A stretch of DNA of 64,000 nt from Spyradocola sp034113365 (lineage in GTDB: Bacteria; Bacillota; Clostridia; Christensenellales; UBA1750), in assembly GCA_034113365.1 (NCBI GenBank), contig JAXEXP010000039.1, positions 1-64,000 of the forward strand, in the 5' to 3' direction. Of the stretch, positions 23,803 to 32,506 are shown in pieces (position 1 is the first letter of the stretch; each line of letters begins with the position of its first letter). The position numbers were made by a program, and so were the translations under genes. The notes under the pieces are model-generated. The model saw nothing but the letters and a program-made list of their open reading frames with translations. It was not told the origin of the DNA and did no database searches.

Positions 23803-26319
23803 CTATTCGATGCTGGTGATCGTCCAATCCGTGCGGTCAGTGTGGTAGGCGATGACCTCGCGGGTCTCGCCCGGCAGCAGGTCGAAGTAGTTGTCCGAGA
23901 ACTTGTAGTCGCCGTGGAGGGTCACGTGGTGGGCGAACACGTCGCTGTGCAGCGTCAGGCGCATGTGGCTGCCGGCGGGCTCGCAGGCAAGAAGCGTGAC
24001 CCTGGCGGCGGGCAGTATGCGTTTTTTGTGCTCCAGCAGGTACAGCGAGGCGGGCTGGAGGGTGTGGGCGGGGAGCACGACCAGCGCGCCGCGGGTCCAG
24101 TCGCAGTCCGGCAGGGGCTCGCGCAGCACATAGGCGCGGCTGCGGGGCGCGGCGGTCAGGCGGATGTCCCGAAGCTCGCGCACCTTGCCGTCGAAGGAGA
24201 CGTAGCCGTACTGCGCGGGGAGGTCGATGGCTTCGGGGCGGTCGTTGCACAGCTGCACCACGACCTCGCCGTCCACGACGCGCAGCGCGACCTTCTGGGG
24301 GAGGAAGGCGCGCTTGACGCCGTAGTAGCCGATCTTGCGGCGCAGGTAGTAGTCCACGATGGTCCAGCCCACTTCGCCCCAGGTGTCGTTGTACATCCAG
24401 AAGATGGCGCCGGCGCAGGTCTCCTTGAAGCGGATGGCTTCCAGGGAATAGCCCAGCAGCAGGCCGTGAACCGCGCCCGCGTAGTAGAGGTAGTCCTCCA
24501 GGGAAAGATCCTCGGCCTTGATGCCGTAGTGCTTTTCGATGCCCGCCAGCACGGTGTGCTTTTCAAAGGCGTTGTTGTGGTGGTTCCAGATGGCGCTGCC
24601 GCGCTCGATGGGCTGACCGTCGAAGTATTCGCGGATGGAATCCAGTGTGCACGGGCCGATGTAGCCGTATTCGCTGACGAACTTGGCCGTGATCTTGTCG
24701 TAGACGAAGGGATCGATGCGGTTCTCCATCTCGGGGCTCATCATCGCCTGACCCCAGTAGTGTACGTCGCCCGCGGTCTGGCCAAAGGGCAGCGCGCCGC
24801 CGTAGGGCGAGCTGTTCCAATAGGGGATCTCCGGGCAGTTGGCGTGGATGACCTCCTTGGCGATGACGTTGGAGGCGTACAGGCCGTACTGCTTTTCGCG
24901 GGAGTAGTCCAGCCCCCAGCCCTTGCGCTCCCCGTTCTGGAAGAAGATCTCGTGATCCTCGTTGTTGCCGCACCAGATGCCCATGCACGGATGGTTGCGC
25001 AGGCGCTTGGTCTGATGGTCCATCTCCCTGCGCACCTCCTCCCGGAAGGCCTCGCGATGGTCGGGGTAGGTGGAGCAGGCGAACATGAAGTCGTGCCACA
25101 GCAGGATGCCGTACCGGTCGCACAGCTCGTAGAAGATGTCCCTCTCATACAGGCCGCCGCCCCACACGCGCAGCGCGTTGAAGTTCGCCTCGACCGCCTC
25201 CTGGATGAGGACCTCGTACTTGTGGTCGGACACGCGGGCGTAAATGCTGTCGCCGGGGATCCAGTCGCCGCCCTTGCAGAAAATGGGCGTGCCGTTGACC
25301 ACCCAGGTGAACAGGCGCTCCTCGCCCGCCTGCCGCAGCGGGGAGACGTCCAGCGCGACGGTGCGCACGCCGTACCGGAACGGGGGATACTCCGTCCTGA
25401 CGCCCTCGCAGACCGCGCTGACCGCGACGTCGTACAGCGGCTGGTCGCCATAGCCGTTGGGCCACCAGAGCCGGGCGTTGGGCAGCTCGATCTCAAAGTG
25501 GATGTAGTTGCAGCCGCTGGTCAGCAGTTCGCGGCGGAGCTCCTTTGCCGCGCAGATCTGCCCCTCGTAGGACAGGGAGAAGGCAACGTCGCAGTCGCGC
25601 GTTGCGAACAGGTCGAGGTTTTCGATGTTGAGCGTGACGTCCAGCACGGCGGGCTTGCCCAGGGACTTTACCGCGACCTTGACCTCGCGAATCGCGGCGT
25701 TTTCGTAGCAGTAGAGCGCGGCGTCCCCCGTGATGCCGCAGGTCACGACCTTTGGGCCCCAGTCCCAGCCGATGGTGTACTGCGCGCGGCGCACGAAGGC
25801 GCGGCGGTAGTCGCCGCGGCCGGGGCAGCGCTCGCTCTCGTGGCAGACCGCCCAGTTCAGCTCCGCAAGATCCTCGTCTTTGACGGTCTCCAGACCCGTC
25901 GTCACGCGCACGGCCAGCTCGTTTTCGCCCTTGAGAAGGTAGGGCTTGACGTCCCGCACAAAGGGGCGATGCACGCTGCGGTGGCTGCCGATGTGCACGC
26001 CGTTGAGGTAGACCTCGCCGTGGGCGTCGATGCCATTGATGCGCAGCTCCATGGCCTCGTACGCTGCCGTGTCCCCGTCAAACACAAAGGTCTTGCGGTA
26101 CCACCAGGCGTACCGCTCGATCCACTCGCTCTCAAAGCAGTAGTCCGCCAGCACCGGGTCGCGAATGACGCCGTTTTCGATCAGGGGCATGCGCACGTCC
26201 GCGGGCAGCGCGCAGTCGTATACCTCCCGGCTTGCGTCGCCGATGCGCATGGCTTCCGCGCAGCCGCAGTTCATGGGCGCTTTGCGCAGCGTCCAGCCTT
26301 GATTCAGATCCAGCTTCAT
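23803..26319 (-). CDS. GH2 beta-mannosidase
   Basis: 838-residue exo-beta-mannosidase. N-terminal sugar-binding jelly roll (GEVYLNGVHIGSHRSVHRPF), then TIGWDWGPKV, immunoglobulin-like domain, and the TIM barrel. ALRVWGGGLYERDIFYELCD, the acid/base glutamate in CGNNED (about residue 450) and the nucleophile in FVSEYGYIG (about residue 546) match beta-mannosidases of family GH2. It removes terminal beta-mannose from manno-oligosaccharides or N-glycan cores. No signal peptide, so probably cytoplasmic. Second gene of an operon with the GH36 enzyme, 45 bases after it. Confidence 0.9.
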   Translation of the reverse strand: MKLDLNQGWTLRKAPMNCGCAEAMRIGDASREVYDCALPADVRMPLIENGVIRDPVLADYCFESEWIERYAWWYRKTFVFDGDTAAYEAMELRINGIDAHGEVYLNGVHIGSHRSVHRPFVRDVKPYLLKGENELAVRVTTGLETVKDEDLAELNWAVCHESERCPGRGDYRRAFVRRAQYTIGWDWGPKVVTCGITGDAALYCYENAAIREVKVAVKSLGKPAVLDVTLNIENLDLFATRDCDVAFSLSYEGQICAAKELRRELLTSGCNYIHFEIELPNARLWWPNGYGDQPLYDVAVSAVCEGVRTEYPPFRYGVRTVALDVSPLRQAGEERLFTWVVNGTPIFCKGGDWIPGDSIYARVSDHKYEVLIQEAVEANFNALRVWGGGLYERDIFYELCDRYGILLWHDFMFACSTYPDHREAFREEVRREMDHQTKRLRNHPCMGIWCGNNEDHEIFFQNGERKGWGLDYSREKQYGLYASNVIAKEVIHANCPEIPYWNSSPYGGALPFGQTAGDVHYWGQAMMSPEMENRIDPFVYDKITAKFVSEYGYIGPCTLDSIREYFDGQPIERGSAIWNHHNNAFEKHTVLAGIEKHYGIKAEDLSLEDYLYYAGAVHGLLLGYSLEAIRFKETCAGAIFWMYNDTWGEVGWTIVDYYLRRKIGYYGVKRAFLPQKVALRVVDGEVVVQLCNDRPEAIDLPAQYGYVSFDGKVRELRDIRLTAAPRSRAYVLREPLPDCDWTRGALVVLPAHTLQPASLYLLEHKKRILPAARVTLLACEPAGSHMRLTLHSDVFAHHVTLHGDYKFSDNYFDLLPGETREVIAYHTDRTDWTITSIE

Positions 26320-26364
26320 GGGATCAGCCCTCCCCGTTTTTTTTGTTCTATGTGAGGCAAGTGC

Positions 26365-28233
26365 TCAGCGCGTGGCTCTCACCAGGGTCATCTGCACGGC
26401 CTGAACATTCCCGGGAAGCGGCAGCTCTATGCCGTCGGCGTCGATTTGTGCGGCGCTGAGCAGGGTTCCGTCCTCCAGACGATAGTCGGCCGCGCGGTTC
26501 AGCTGCGGATACACGGTCATGCTCTTTTGACGCAGCCTGTTCGTGCAGACGAGCAGCACCACTTTGTCAAAATCCATGTCGGAATACTCGAGCACGAGCA
26601 CGGACTCCGTATCGGCAAGGATCCGGCAGACGGCGTTTTTCCAGAATTCCCTGTCCTTTTTGAACTGCGCGACGAACACCTTCAGGCGGGAGATGACCGT
26701 CTCCGACAGGCTGTTCAGATCGCAGCTGAAGCCCATCGGGCCGCCCGTAAGGAAGCCCTCCAGATAGGACGGCTCGATGCCCCGCACCTCGCCCCACGTC
26801 GCGTCATTGGACGCAAAGAGCCGTTCCCTGCCCGATTCGCCGTAGCTGTGCTTAAAATCGCACACGGACTCGATCACCGCCCACTTGTCGATCCATTGCG
26901 GCGGCATCCGAAGCAGCGCGTCCTTGAAGATGCGCATGCCTTCGTAGGGGCTGTGGTTGTCGCTGATCCAGATGCTGTCGAAGCTCAGGCCGGACGCAAG
27001 AGACAAACGCAGACCGCCCGATGCGCAGTTTTCCATGTGCAGATCGGGATAGAGCGTCCGAAGCTCCTGGATGAAGCGGTCATAGCCCCTGAAATAGTCG
27101 AGATATGCGCTCCGGCGGCTGTCCCACCGCAGATCCTGATTGAAGTCGAATTTGATAAAGCGGACGTGGTACCGCTCGATCAGGCCGGTCACGGTCTTGA
27201 GCAGGTATTGACAGGCCTCTTCGTTTGCAAAGTCAAAGAAATACAGCGTCTGCCCGCGGGAATCGTAGGTGAAGTAGTAATCTGCGTGGTCGCGCAGCAT
27301 TCTGGACGCAGGCCCGGCGGTTTCGATCTCGAGCCAGAGGCCGAACTTCATGCCGTTATCTCTTACCAGCTTGGACAGCTCCGACATTCTGCCGCGGAAG
27401 GCTTCCGTCTCGTTCTCGTACCAGTCGCCGCGGCAGTCCCAGAAATTTCCCTGACCGAACCACGCGGCGTCAATGACAAAGTATTCCACACCGAGCGCCT
27501 TTGCCGTCGGGATCTGCGCGGAAACGTTGTCAAAATCGATCTTCTCGAATTTGTACATCCAGGTGTTATATAGGACGGGCAGCTCCGCGCGGGGGAAATT
27601 GCGATTGAGGTAGTGATGCAGCTTGTAGCAGTCCATGTCGAGCTTGCTGCGGAATTCGTAGTACAGGATCTCCGGAAGCTCCAGCGACGCTCCGGCCGCC
27701 AGTTCCAGCGAAAGATTCCAGCTGTTCAGGCCGGCTTCGATCTCCACGACGTTCGCTTCGCCGCCGCTGGGGACGCATTTCACCTCGTACTTCCACGGCA
27801 GCTTTGTCACGATGTGGAATGCGACGCCGCGGCCGGTCTGCTGGTTCCACAGCGCGAAGAACGGCGCGCCGCCATAGGCGCTTCGCAGGCCTTCGGTCTC
27901 TGCGGACACCGCGCTCACGAGGGGCTGCCACGCCCCCCTGCATTCGTTCTGCCAGGTGTTCAGCTGGGTGTAGACCTCGTATTCTCCGTCCTCCAGACGG
28001 AACTTCGACAGGAGGCAGTTGAGCGTGATGGGAAAGGGCGATGTGTTTTGAATCCTGTCCTTGCGCGAGACAACGCCGTTTTCGTACTGCGTGTATTCGG
28101 AACGAACGCTGCATTCCCTGCCGCTTATGCAAACCGTCTCCGAATCCCATTCGACCGCCCCCGCAAGTACGCCAAAGCTCCCGGATATTTTCCAGAAGTC
28201 TTCGGCCCGCGTGCTTTGAAATGATTTGCGCAT
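26365..28233 (-). CDS. GH36-family alpha-galactosidase
   Basis: 622-residue enzyme. An N-terminal beta-sandwich (1-210) is followed by a TIM barrel: EYFVIDAAWFGQG, nucleophile Asp in RFIKFDFNQD (about residue 361), and MENCASGGLRLS ahead of the acid/base Asp in IWISDNHSP (about 426). These are the family GH36/GH-D catalytic elements; alpha-galactosidase is the most likely activity, although related alpha-N-acetylgalactosaminidases share them. I chose the ATG at 28233 (AGGAGATGC 10 bases upstream) over one 8 codons earlier. No signal peptide. Would strip galactose branches ahead of the beta-mannosidase and GH130 enzymes. Confidence 0.82.
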   Translation of the reverse strand: MRKSFQSTRAEDFWKISGSFGVLAGAVEWDSETVCISGRECSVRSEYTQYENGVVSRKDRIQNTSPFPITLNCLLSKFRLEDGEYEVYTQLNTWQNECRGAWQPLVSAVSAETEGLRSAYGGAPFFALWNQQTGRGVAFHIVTKLPWKYEVKCVPSGGEANVVEIEAGLNSWNLSLELAAGASLELPEILYYEFRSKLDMDCYKLHHYLNRNFPRAELPVLYNTWMYKFEKIDFDNVSAQIPTAKALGVEYFVIDAAWFGQGNFWDCRGDWYENETEAFRGRMSELSKLVRDNGMKFGLWLEIETAGPASRMLRDHADYYFTYDSRGQTLYFFDFANEEACQYLLKTVTGLIERYHVRFIKFDFNQDLRWDSRRSAYLDYFRGYDRFIQELRTLYPDLHMENCASGGLRLSLASGLSFDSIWISDNHSPYEGMRIFKDALLRMPPQWIDKWAVIESVCDFKHSYGESGRERLFASNDATWGEVRGIEPSYLEGFLTGGPMGFSCDLNSLSETVISRLKVFVAQFKKDREFWKNAVCRILADTESVLVLEYSDMDFDKVVLLVCTNRLRQKSMTVYPQLNRAADYRLEDGTLLSAAQIDADGIELPLPGNVQAVQMTLVRATR

Positions 28234-28271
28234 AATACATGCATCTCCTGTTTCCATCCTTCGGTTGAATC

Positions 28272-28300
28272 ATTATAACATATAGCGTTCACCCCGTCAA
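28272..28300 (-). promoter_or_regulatory. Strong promoter of the GH36–GH2 operon
   Basis: Minus-strand TTGACG (28295-28300) and TATAAT (28272-28277), spacer 17, about 35 bases before the gene. Confidence 0.75.
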
Positions 28301-28489
28301 AACGGTTCCGGCAAACTGGTCGCATTGGAACATACAGGTGCTCTAGCCTCAAACAGAGCGGTTGACGGCGCATCCCCGGCTGCGGCGGGGTGCCGGAATC
28401 CATGCGCACGCGCGCGCGGCGGCCTGCTTTTTGGTTTTTACGGGTATGATCGCGCGCGGGGCGGGCAAACTGCAAACGAGGTGATTTTT

Positions 28490-28750
28490 ATGGCCAAGCA
28501 AGGCATGGCAAGACCCGACCGCACGCACACCCGGCCGAAAAACGAGCGGCCGCCCGTCCCGGAGCTGCAGGGCAAGGCGAAGAACAGCAGCCAGCCCGCA
28601 CCGCCCGTCGTGAGCGGGACCTCGGGGCCCAGCCAGAAGGTGCTCCATGCGGAAAGACCCATCGCAAAGGCGTATCCCGAAATCGACAACGACCTTGCGC
28701 GGGACAACCTGGAGAACGACCTGCCCGACGCCGAGCTGCAGGATCTCTGA
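28490..28750 (+). CDS. Small proline-rich protein of unknown function
   Basis: 86 residues, very hydrophilic and probably disordered: MAKQGMARPDRTHTRPKNE at the start, many Pro, Lys and Asn, then an acidic C-terminal third (DNDLARDNLENDLPDAELQ). No domain recognised and no membrane segment. ACGAGGTGA lies 7-8 bases before the ATG. It is 50 bases upstream of the superoxide dismutase gene on the same strand, so they may be co-transcribed; both features would fit a spore-associated protein, but this is a guess. Confidence 0.6.
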   Translation: MAKQGMARPDRTHTRPKNERPPVPELQGKAKNSSQPAPPVVSGTSGPSQKVLHAERPIAKAYPEIDNDLARDNLENDLPDAELQDL

Positions 28751-28800
28751 ATTTGACACACGACGCCGCATCCGGGCATACGTTGGAGAGAGGTGATCTT

Positions 28801-29247
28801 ATGAAGCGATGCTCCAGCCGCCCGGATGCGGTGGCTTATATACGCGGCGGGGCGGACGCGCCCGGCATGATGGGTCAGGTCCGGTTTTATCAGGAGCCGC
28901 ACAGCGTGCTGGTGGTGGCCGACGTCGCCGGACTTCCGCAGGACAATGCGGCCGGGTTCTTCGGCTTCCACATCCACGAAGGCACGGCCTGCACCGGCGC
29001 GGGCTTTGCGGATACGGGCGGCCACTACAACCCCGGAAACGCCGGGCATCCCGACCACGCCGGAGACCTGCCTCCGCTGATGCCGCAGCAGGGCCGCGCG
29101 CATCTGGCGGTGCGGACGGACCGCTTCCGGGTGCAGGACGTACTGGGGCGCACCGTGGTCATCCACGGCCACCCGGACGATTTTCACACGCAGCCTGCCG
29201 GAGACTCGGGGACCCGGATCGCCTGCGGCGTGATCGGCAGAAGATAG
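28801..29247 (+). CDS. Cu/Zn superoxide dismutase family protein
   Basis: 148-residue protein with the SodC copper and zinc ligand motifs: GFHIHEGTAC (two Cu His plus the disulfide Cys), GGHYNPGN, HPDHAGDLPPL, and VVIHGHPDDF with GTRIACGVIG at the end holding the second Cys. The Greek-key barrel is complete. Unlike most bacterial SodC it lacks a signal peptide or lipobox: the chosen ATG (AGAGAGGTGA upstream) and the frame before it are both hydrophilic. In Clostridia such short forms may act in the cytoplasm or in the spore coat; not shown here. Confidence 0.82.
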   Translation: MKRCSSRPDAVAYIRGGADAPGMMGQVRFYQEPHSVLVVADVAGLPQDNAAGFFGFHIHEGTACTGAGFADTGGHYNPGNAGHPDHAGDLPPLMPQQGRAHLAVRTDRFRVQDVLGRTVVIHGHPDDFHTQPAGDSGTRIACGVIGRR

Positions 29248-29270
29248 GTTTTACAGGGTCGTTCCATCGT

Positions 29271-29307
29271 GCGGAAGCGCTCCGATCAAGGGCGCTTTCG
29301 CTTTTTT
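29271..29307 (+). terminator. Terminator after the superoxide dismutase gene
   Basis: GCGGAAGCGC pairs with GCGCTTTCGC (one G-T pair) around a short loop, followed by TTTTTTG. Confidence 0.7.
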
Positions 29308-29479
29308 GCGCCCGAAAACCGGGCGTTCCGTCGCAGGATCTGGCAGGACGGACCCGTATCTGTATGCAGAAATGCTGTTGGTGAGCTGGCGCGAAACGGC
29401 GGGAAAAGCGTGCTATCATGGAGTTGGAAGAAAAATGCCGTCCGGGGGGAACGGGCGGCAGAATGGGAGGGAAGAGCGG

Positions 29480-30820
29480 ATGACGAACAAGGCCGGAACG
29501 CTCTGCAGAGGGGTTTGCCTGCTGCTGATCGTGATGCTGCTTTCGGCGGCGGGCTGCGCGCGGCAGGGGGCGCCGGAGCAGAGCCCATCGGCTTTGCAGA
29601 CGAATGAAGCCGCGGCGGACGGTGAAGCCGGGCTGGTGGTGCTCTCTGCAGATGAGGACTTAATGTCCGCCTATGCGAAAGCTGCTTACGAACAATATGG
29701 CGTACAGGTGAGATTAACCGAGTGGAGCAACGAAGCGGATGAGCAGATGCTGTTGGATTTTGCCGCGGGAAAGGCGACCTTCGACGTCGTCTGTGTCAGC
29801 AACGCGCTGGGGTTCCTATACACCTCGGATGGATTGATTGACCGAGGATATTTTTCGCCCCTCAGCGGCGTCGCGCAGGTGGAGGAAAGCGTCTCGCACA
29901 TGCTGCCCGTGCTGCAGGACTGCGTCACGCGGGATGGCATCATCTACGCGCTGCCCTACATCGCGCGCACCAAGGTTTTAAGATACGATCACGAGCTTTA
30001 CGATGCAAAGGCGGACGAAGACACCGCCCGCTACCGCGCCCGCACCGGGCAGACCGTCACCACAAGCTGGCTGCAACAGATTCCGGACCAGCAGGCGTAT
30101 GAAACCTGGGAGGAACTGCTGAATACTGCAATGCTGAAATACGGATGGGGCGATGCGGCAAGCAACGCCATACTGGAGCAATACATACTTTCTGCGGATG
30201 CAGAAGACTTCTCATTCGACACCGAATCATTCCGGGACGCGCTTGCGCTGATGAAAACGGCAGACACCATGAAAGGCCCGACCACTGCCGCGCCCGCAAA
30301 AATTGACATCAACAGCTTCGCTTATTATACGGAGGATTGGTTCAGCGAGGGTGCCAACAGAGAAATAGTGATGGAGTGTGACAATGTCTACGCTCCGCCG
30401 ACCATCGACGCGCAGGATAGGCTGGCCATGGCGTACAGCGTACTCGCAATCAACGCGTTCTCAGCGAAGCAGGAAGAAGCGCTCCGGTTCCTAGAATGTG
30501 CGGCAGACATTGGTTTGAACGGAGATGGAACGGAAGAGGGCGAGGAACTCGGGGCCATCCTGCAATACGGCTCGCCGGACACAGCCGCCTGCTACACGGA
30601 CGAGGCGCACATCCGAACCATCGCGGGCAACGACCCGGAAAACCAGCAGCGCTGGCGGGAGCTGACGCAGCGCCTCGCGCCCATCACCAACACCGGGTAC
30701 CTGACGGCATTCTACCTGGAGATTTACCCGATGTACCGGGATGGGGCCATCACGGCGGAGCAGTGCGCGCGCATGACGCAGGAGCGCTACGAGATGTACA
30801 AAGCGGAACAGGGGAAATGA
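29480..30820 (+). CDS. ABC transporter solute-binding lipoprotein (sugar type)
   Basis: 446 residues. A type II signal peptide ends in the lipobox LSAAGC with Cys26 as the lipid site. The mature part follows the family 1 extracellular solute-binding fold: VLSADEDLMSAYAKAAYEQYGV at the start, FDVVCVSNALGFLY, the hinge region YALPYIARTKVLRYD. The ATG at 29480 was chosen because GGGAGGGAAG precedes it and the signal peptide starts there. First of four genes; it ends 4 bases before the first permease. The ligand is not evident; carbohydrate is likely from the permease type. Confidence 0.82.
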   Translation: MTNKAGTLCRGVCLLLIVMLLSAAGCARQGAPEQSPSALQTNEAAADGEAGLVVLSADEDLMSAYAKAAYEQYGVQVRLTEWSNEADEQMLLDFAAGKATFDVVCVSNALGFLYTSDGLIDRGYFSPLSGVAQVEESVSHMLPVLQDCVTRDGIIYALPYIARTKVLRYDHELYDAKADEDTARYRARTGQTVTTSWLQQIPDQQAYETWEELLNTAMLKYGWGDAASNAILEQYILSADAEDFSFDTESFRDALALMKTADTMKGPTTAAPAKIDINSFAYYTEDWFSEGANREIVMECDNVYAPPTIDAQDRLAMAYSVLAINAFSAKQEEALRFLECAADIGLNGDGTEEGEELGAILQYGSPDTAACYTDEAHIRTIAGNDPENQQRWRELTQRLAPITNTGYLTAFYLEIYPMYRDGAITAEQCARMTQERYEMYKAEQGK

Positions 30821-30824
30821 TGCG

Positions 30825-31664
30825 ATGAAGGGGAAGCGGGCAAGTGCAGCTCTGCTGCTCGCGCCGAGCCTGACCGGGGTGCTGGCGCTTTATGTGGTGC
30901 CGCTGCTGTGGGGCGGCGCATTCGCGGTCTGGTCGCCCGCGCAGGGGTTTTTGGGCGCGCAGGCGCTGGCGGACACGATGGGCAACGCCATGTTCCGGCA
31001 GGGGCTGGGCAATACGCTGCTGCTGCTCGTGACCGCCGTGCCGCTGACGCTTCTGCTCGCGCTGCTCCTGAGCTTTGCGGTGGTTTTCCTGCGCTCGGCG
31101 TCGGGCTGGGTGCAGAGCCTGCTCTTTTTGCCCTACGTCGTGCCCACCGTCGCGGTGATCTTCGTGTTCCGCTGGGCGTTCGACTACAACGGCGTGGTCA
31201 ACCGGCTGCTGGGCGCATTTGGCGTCGGGCGGGTGATCTGGCTCAGCGGCGCGCAGCTGCAGGCGGTGATCCTGGCACTGTTCGTCTGGAAGAACGCGGG
31301 GTTTTTCGTGGTGCTGCTCAGCGCGCGGCTGTCGGGTACGCCGCGGGAGCTCGTGGAGGCGGCGCAGCTGGACGGCGCGGGGCGGTGGCGCTGCATACGG
31401 CACATTTATCTTCCGCAGCTGCGCCCGACGCTGGTGTTTTCCACGGTGCTGTGCTCGGTGCAGGCGCTGGACATCTTCCGCGAGTGCTATCTGCTGGCGG
31501 GCAGCTATCCGGCGCGCGAGGTGTACACGCTGCAGCACTATCTGTACAACTGCTTTCATCGGGGCGATTACGCCAGCGCGGCGTCGGCGCTCTATGCGCT
31601 GCTGCCCGTCATCGCCGCCCTGGTGTGGCTGCTGCTGAGGGGGGATGCGCGTGAAAGGGCATAG
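30825..31664 (+). CDS. ABC transporter permease (MalF/UgpA type)
   Basis: 279-residue membrane protein with about six hydrophobic segments. The cytoplasmic EAA loop ELVEAAQLDGAGRWRCIRHI near residues 178-197 is the contact site for an ABC ATPase. The first helix begins at SAALLLAPSLTGVLALYVV. It is the first half of a heterodimeric importer pore. It overlaps the next gene by 20 bases. No ATPase gene is encoded in the cluster, so a shared one elsewhere, as with MsmX, must serve. Confidence 0.85.
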   Translation: MKGKRASAALLLAPSLTGVLALYVVPLLWGGAFAVWSPAQGFLGAQALADTMGNAMFRQGLGNTLLLLVTAVPLTLLLALLLSFAVVFLRSASGWVQSLLFLPYVVPTVAVIFVFRWAFDYNGVVNRLLGAFGVGRVIWLSGAQLQAVILALFVWKNAGFFVVLLSARLSGTPRELVEAAQLDGAGRWRCIRHIYLPQLRPTLVFSTVLCSVQALDIFRECYLLAGSYPAREVYTLQHYLYNCFHRGDYASAASALYALLPVIAALVWLLLRGDARERA

Positions 31665-32496
31665 AAGGGCGCTGGAGGCTGCGGCCGCCGTGCTGCTCGC
31701 GCTGCCCTTCCTGCTGCCGCTGCTGGTCCTGCTGAGCCACTCCTTTCTGAGCGGCTGGGAGCTGCGGCAGCTGATGGCCGGGATGGGCAGCTTCGCGCAA
31801 GAGTGCTTTCTGCCGCTGCACATCCCGCCGATGGAGGTCAGCCTGCACCAGTACCGCGCGCTGCTGCTGGAGCGGCCGGAGATCCTGCGCACGCTGCTCA
31901 ACGCCGCAGGGTACGCGGCCGCGACGCTTATAGGCATGCTGCTGGTCGCGCCGTCTGCGGCGTTTGTGTTCGCGAAGCTGCGCTTCCGGGGGCGGGACGC
32001 GCTGTTTCTGGGCTATGTGGTGCTGCTTCTGCTGCCCTTTCAGGTGATGTGCGTGCCGCAAACCCTGACGATGGACGCGCTGGGGCTGATGGATTCGCCG
32101 CTGGCGCTGATCCTGCCCGAGGTGTTCTCGCCGCTGTACGTGTTCCTGCTGCGGCAGTTCCTGCGCAGCATCCCCGACAGCCTGCTGGAGGCCGCGGCGC
32201 TGGACGGCGCGGGGCTCGTGCGCACCTACGCGTCCATCGTGCTGCCCGTGAGCGCGCCCGCGCTGTGCGTCTGCGGCATGCTGTGCGCCGCAAAGTGCTG
32301 GGGCATGATCGAGCAGCCGCTGCTGTTTCTGGACACCCGGGCGCTGTTTCCGCTGTCGCTGTACATCAACGAGATGCTGACCGCCGGGCAGCCGGAGTTT
32401 CTGTCGGCCTGCGTGCTGGCGGTGACGCCGGTGCTGCTGGCGTTCCTGTTACTTAATGACGACATCATGCAGGGCATCACCCAAATGGAGCTGTGA
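31645..32496 (+). CDS. ABC transporter permease (MalG/UgpE type)
   Basis: 283-residue partner permease with six hydrophobic segments and EAA loop SLLEAAALDGAGLVRTYASI near residues 180-199. The starting ATG (GAGGGGGG just upstream) overlaps the first permease; a GTG two codons later is an alternative. A periplasm-facing insert near residues 35-70 (MGSFAQECFLPLHIPPMEVS) is usual for this subunit. Followed after 10 bases by the HlyD-like gene. Confidence 0.85.
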   Translation: MRVKGHRRALEAAAAVLLALPFLLPLLVLLSHSFLSGWELRQLMAGMGSFAQECFLPLHIPPMEVSLHQYRALLLERPEILRTLLNAAGYAAATLIGMLLVAPSAAFVFAKLRFRGRDALFLGYVVLLLLPFQVMCVPQTLTMDALGLMDSPLALILPEVFSPLYVFLLRQFLRSIPDSLLEAAALDGAGLVRTYASIVLPVSAPALCVCGMLCAAKCWGMIEQPLLFLDTRALFPLSLYINEMLTAGQPEFLSACVLAVTPVLLAFLLLNDDIMQGITQMEL

Positions 32497-32506
32497 GGTG
32501 AAGCGT

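Noticed and set aside
23782..26355. Open frame of more than 850 codons opposite the GH2 gene
   Set aside because: Composition is a mirror of the beta-mannosidase codons; no start signal and no recognisable domain.
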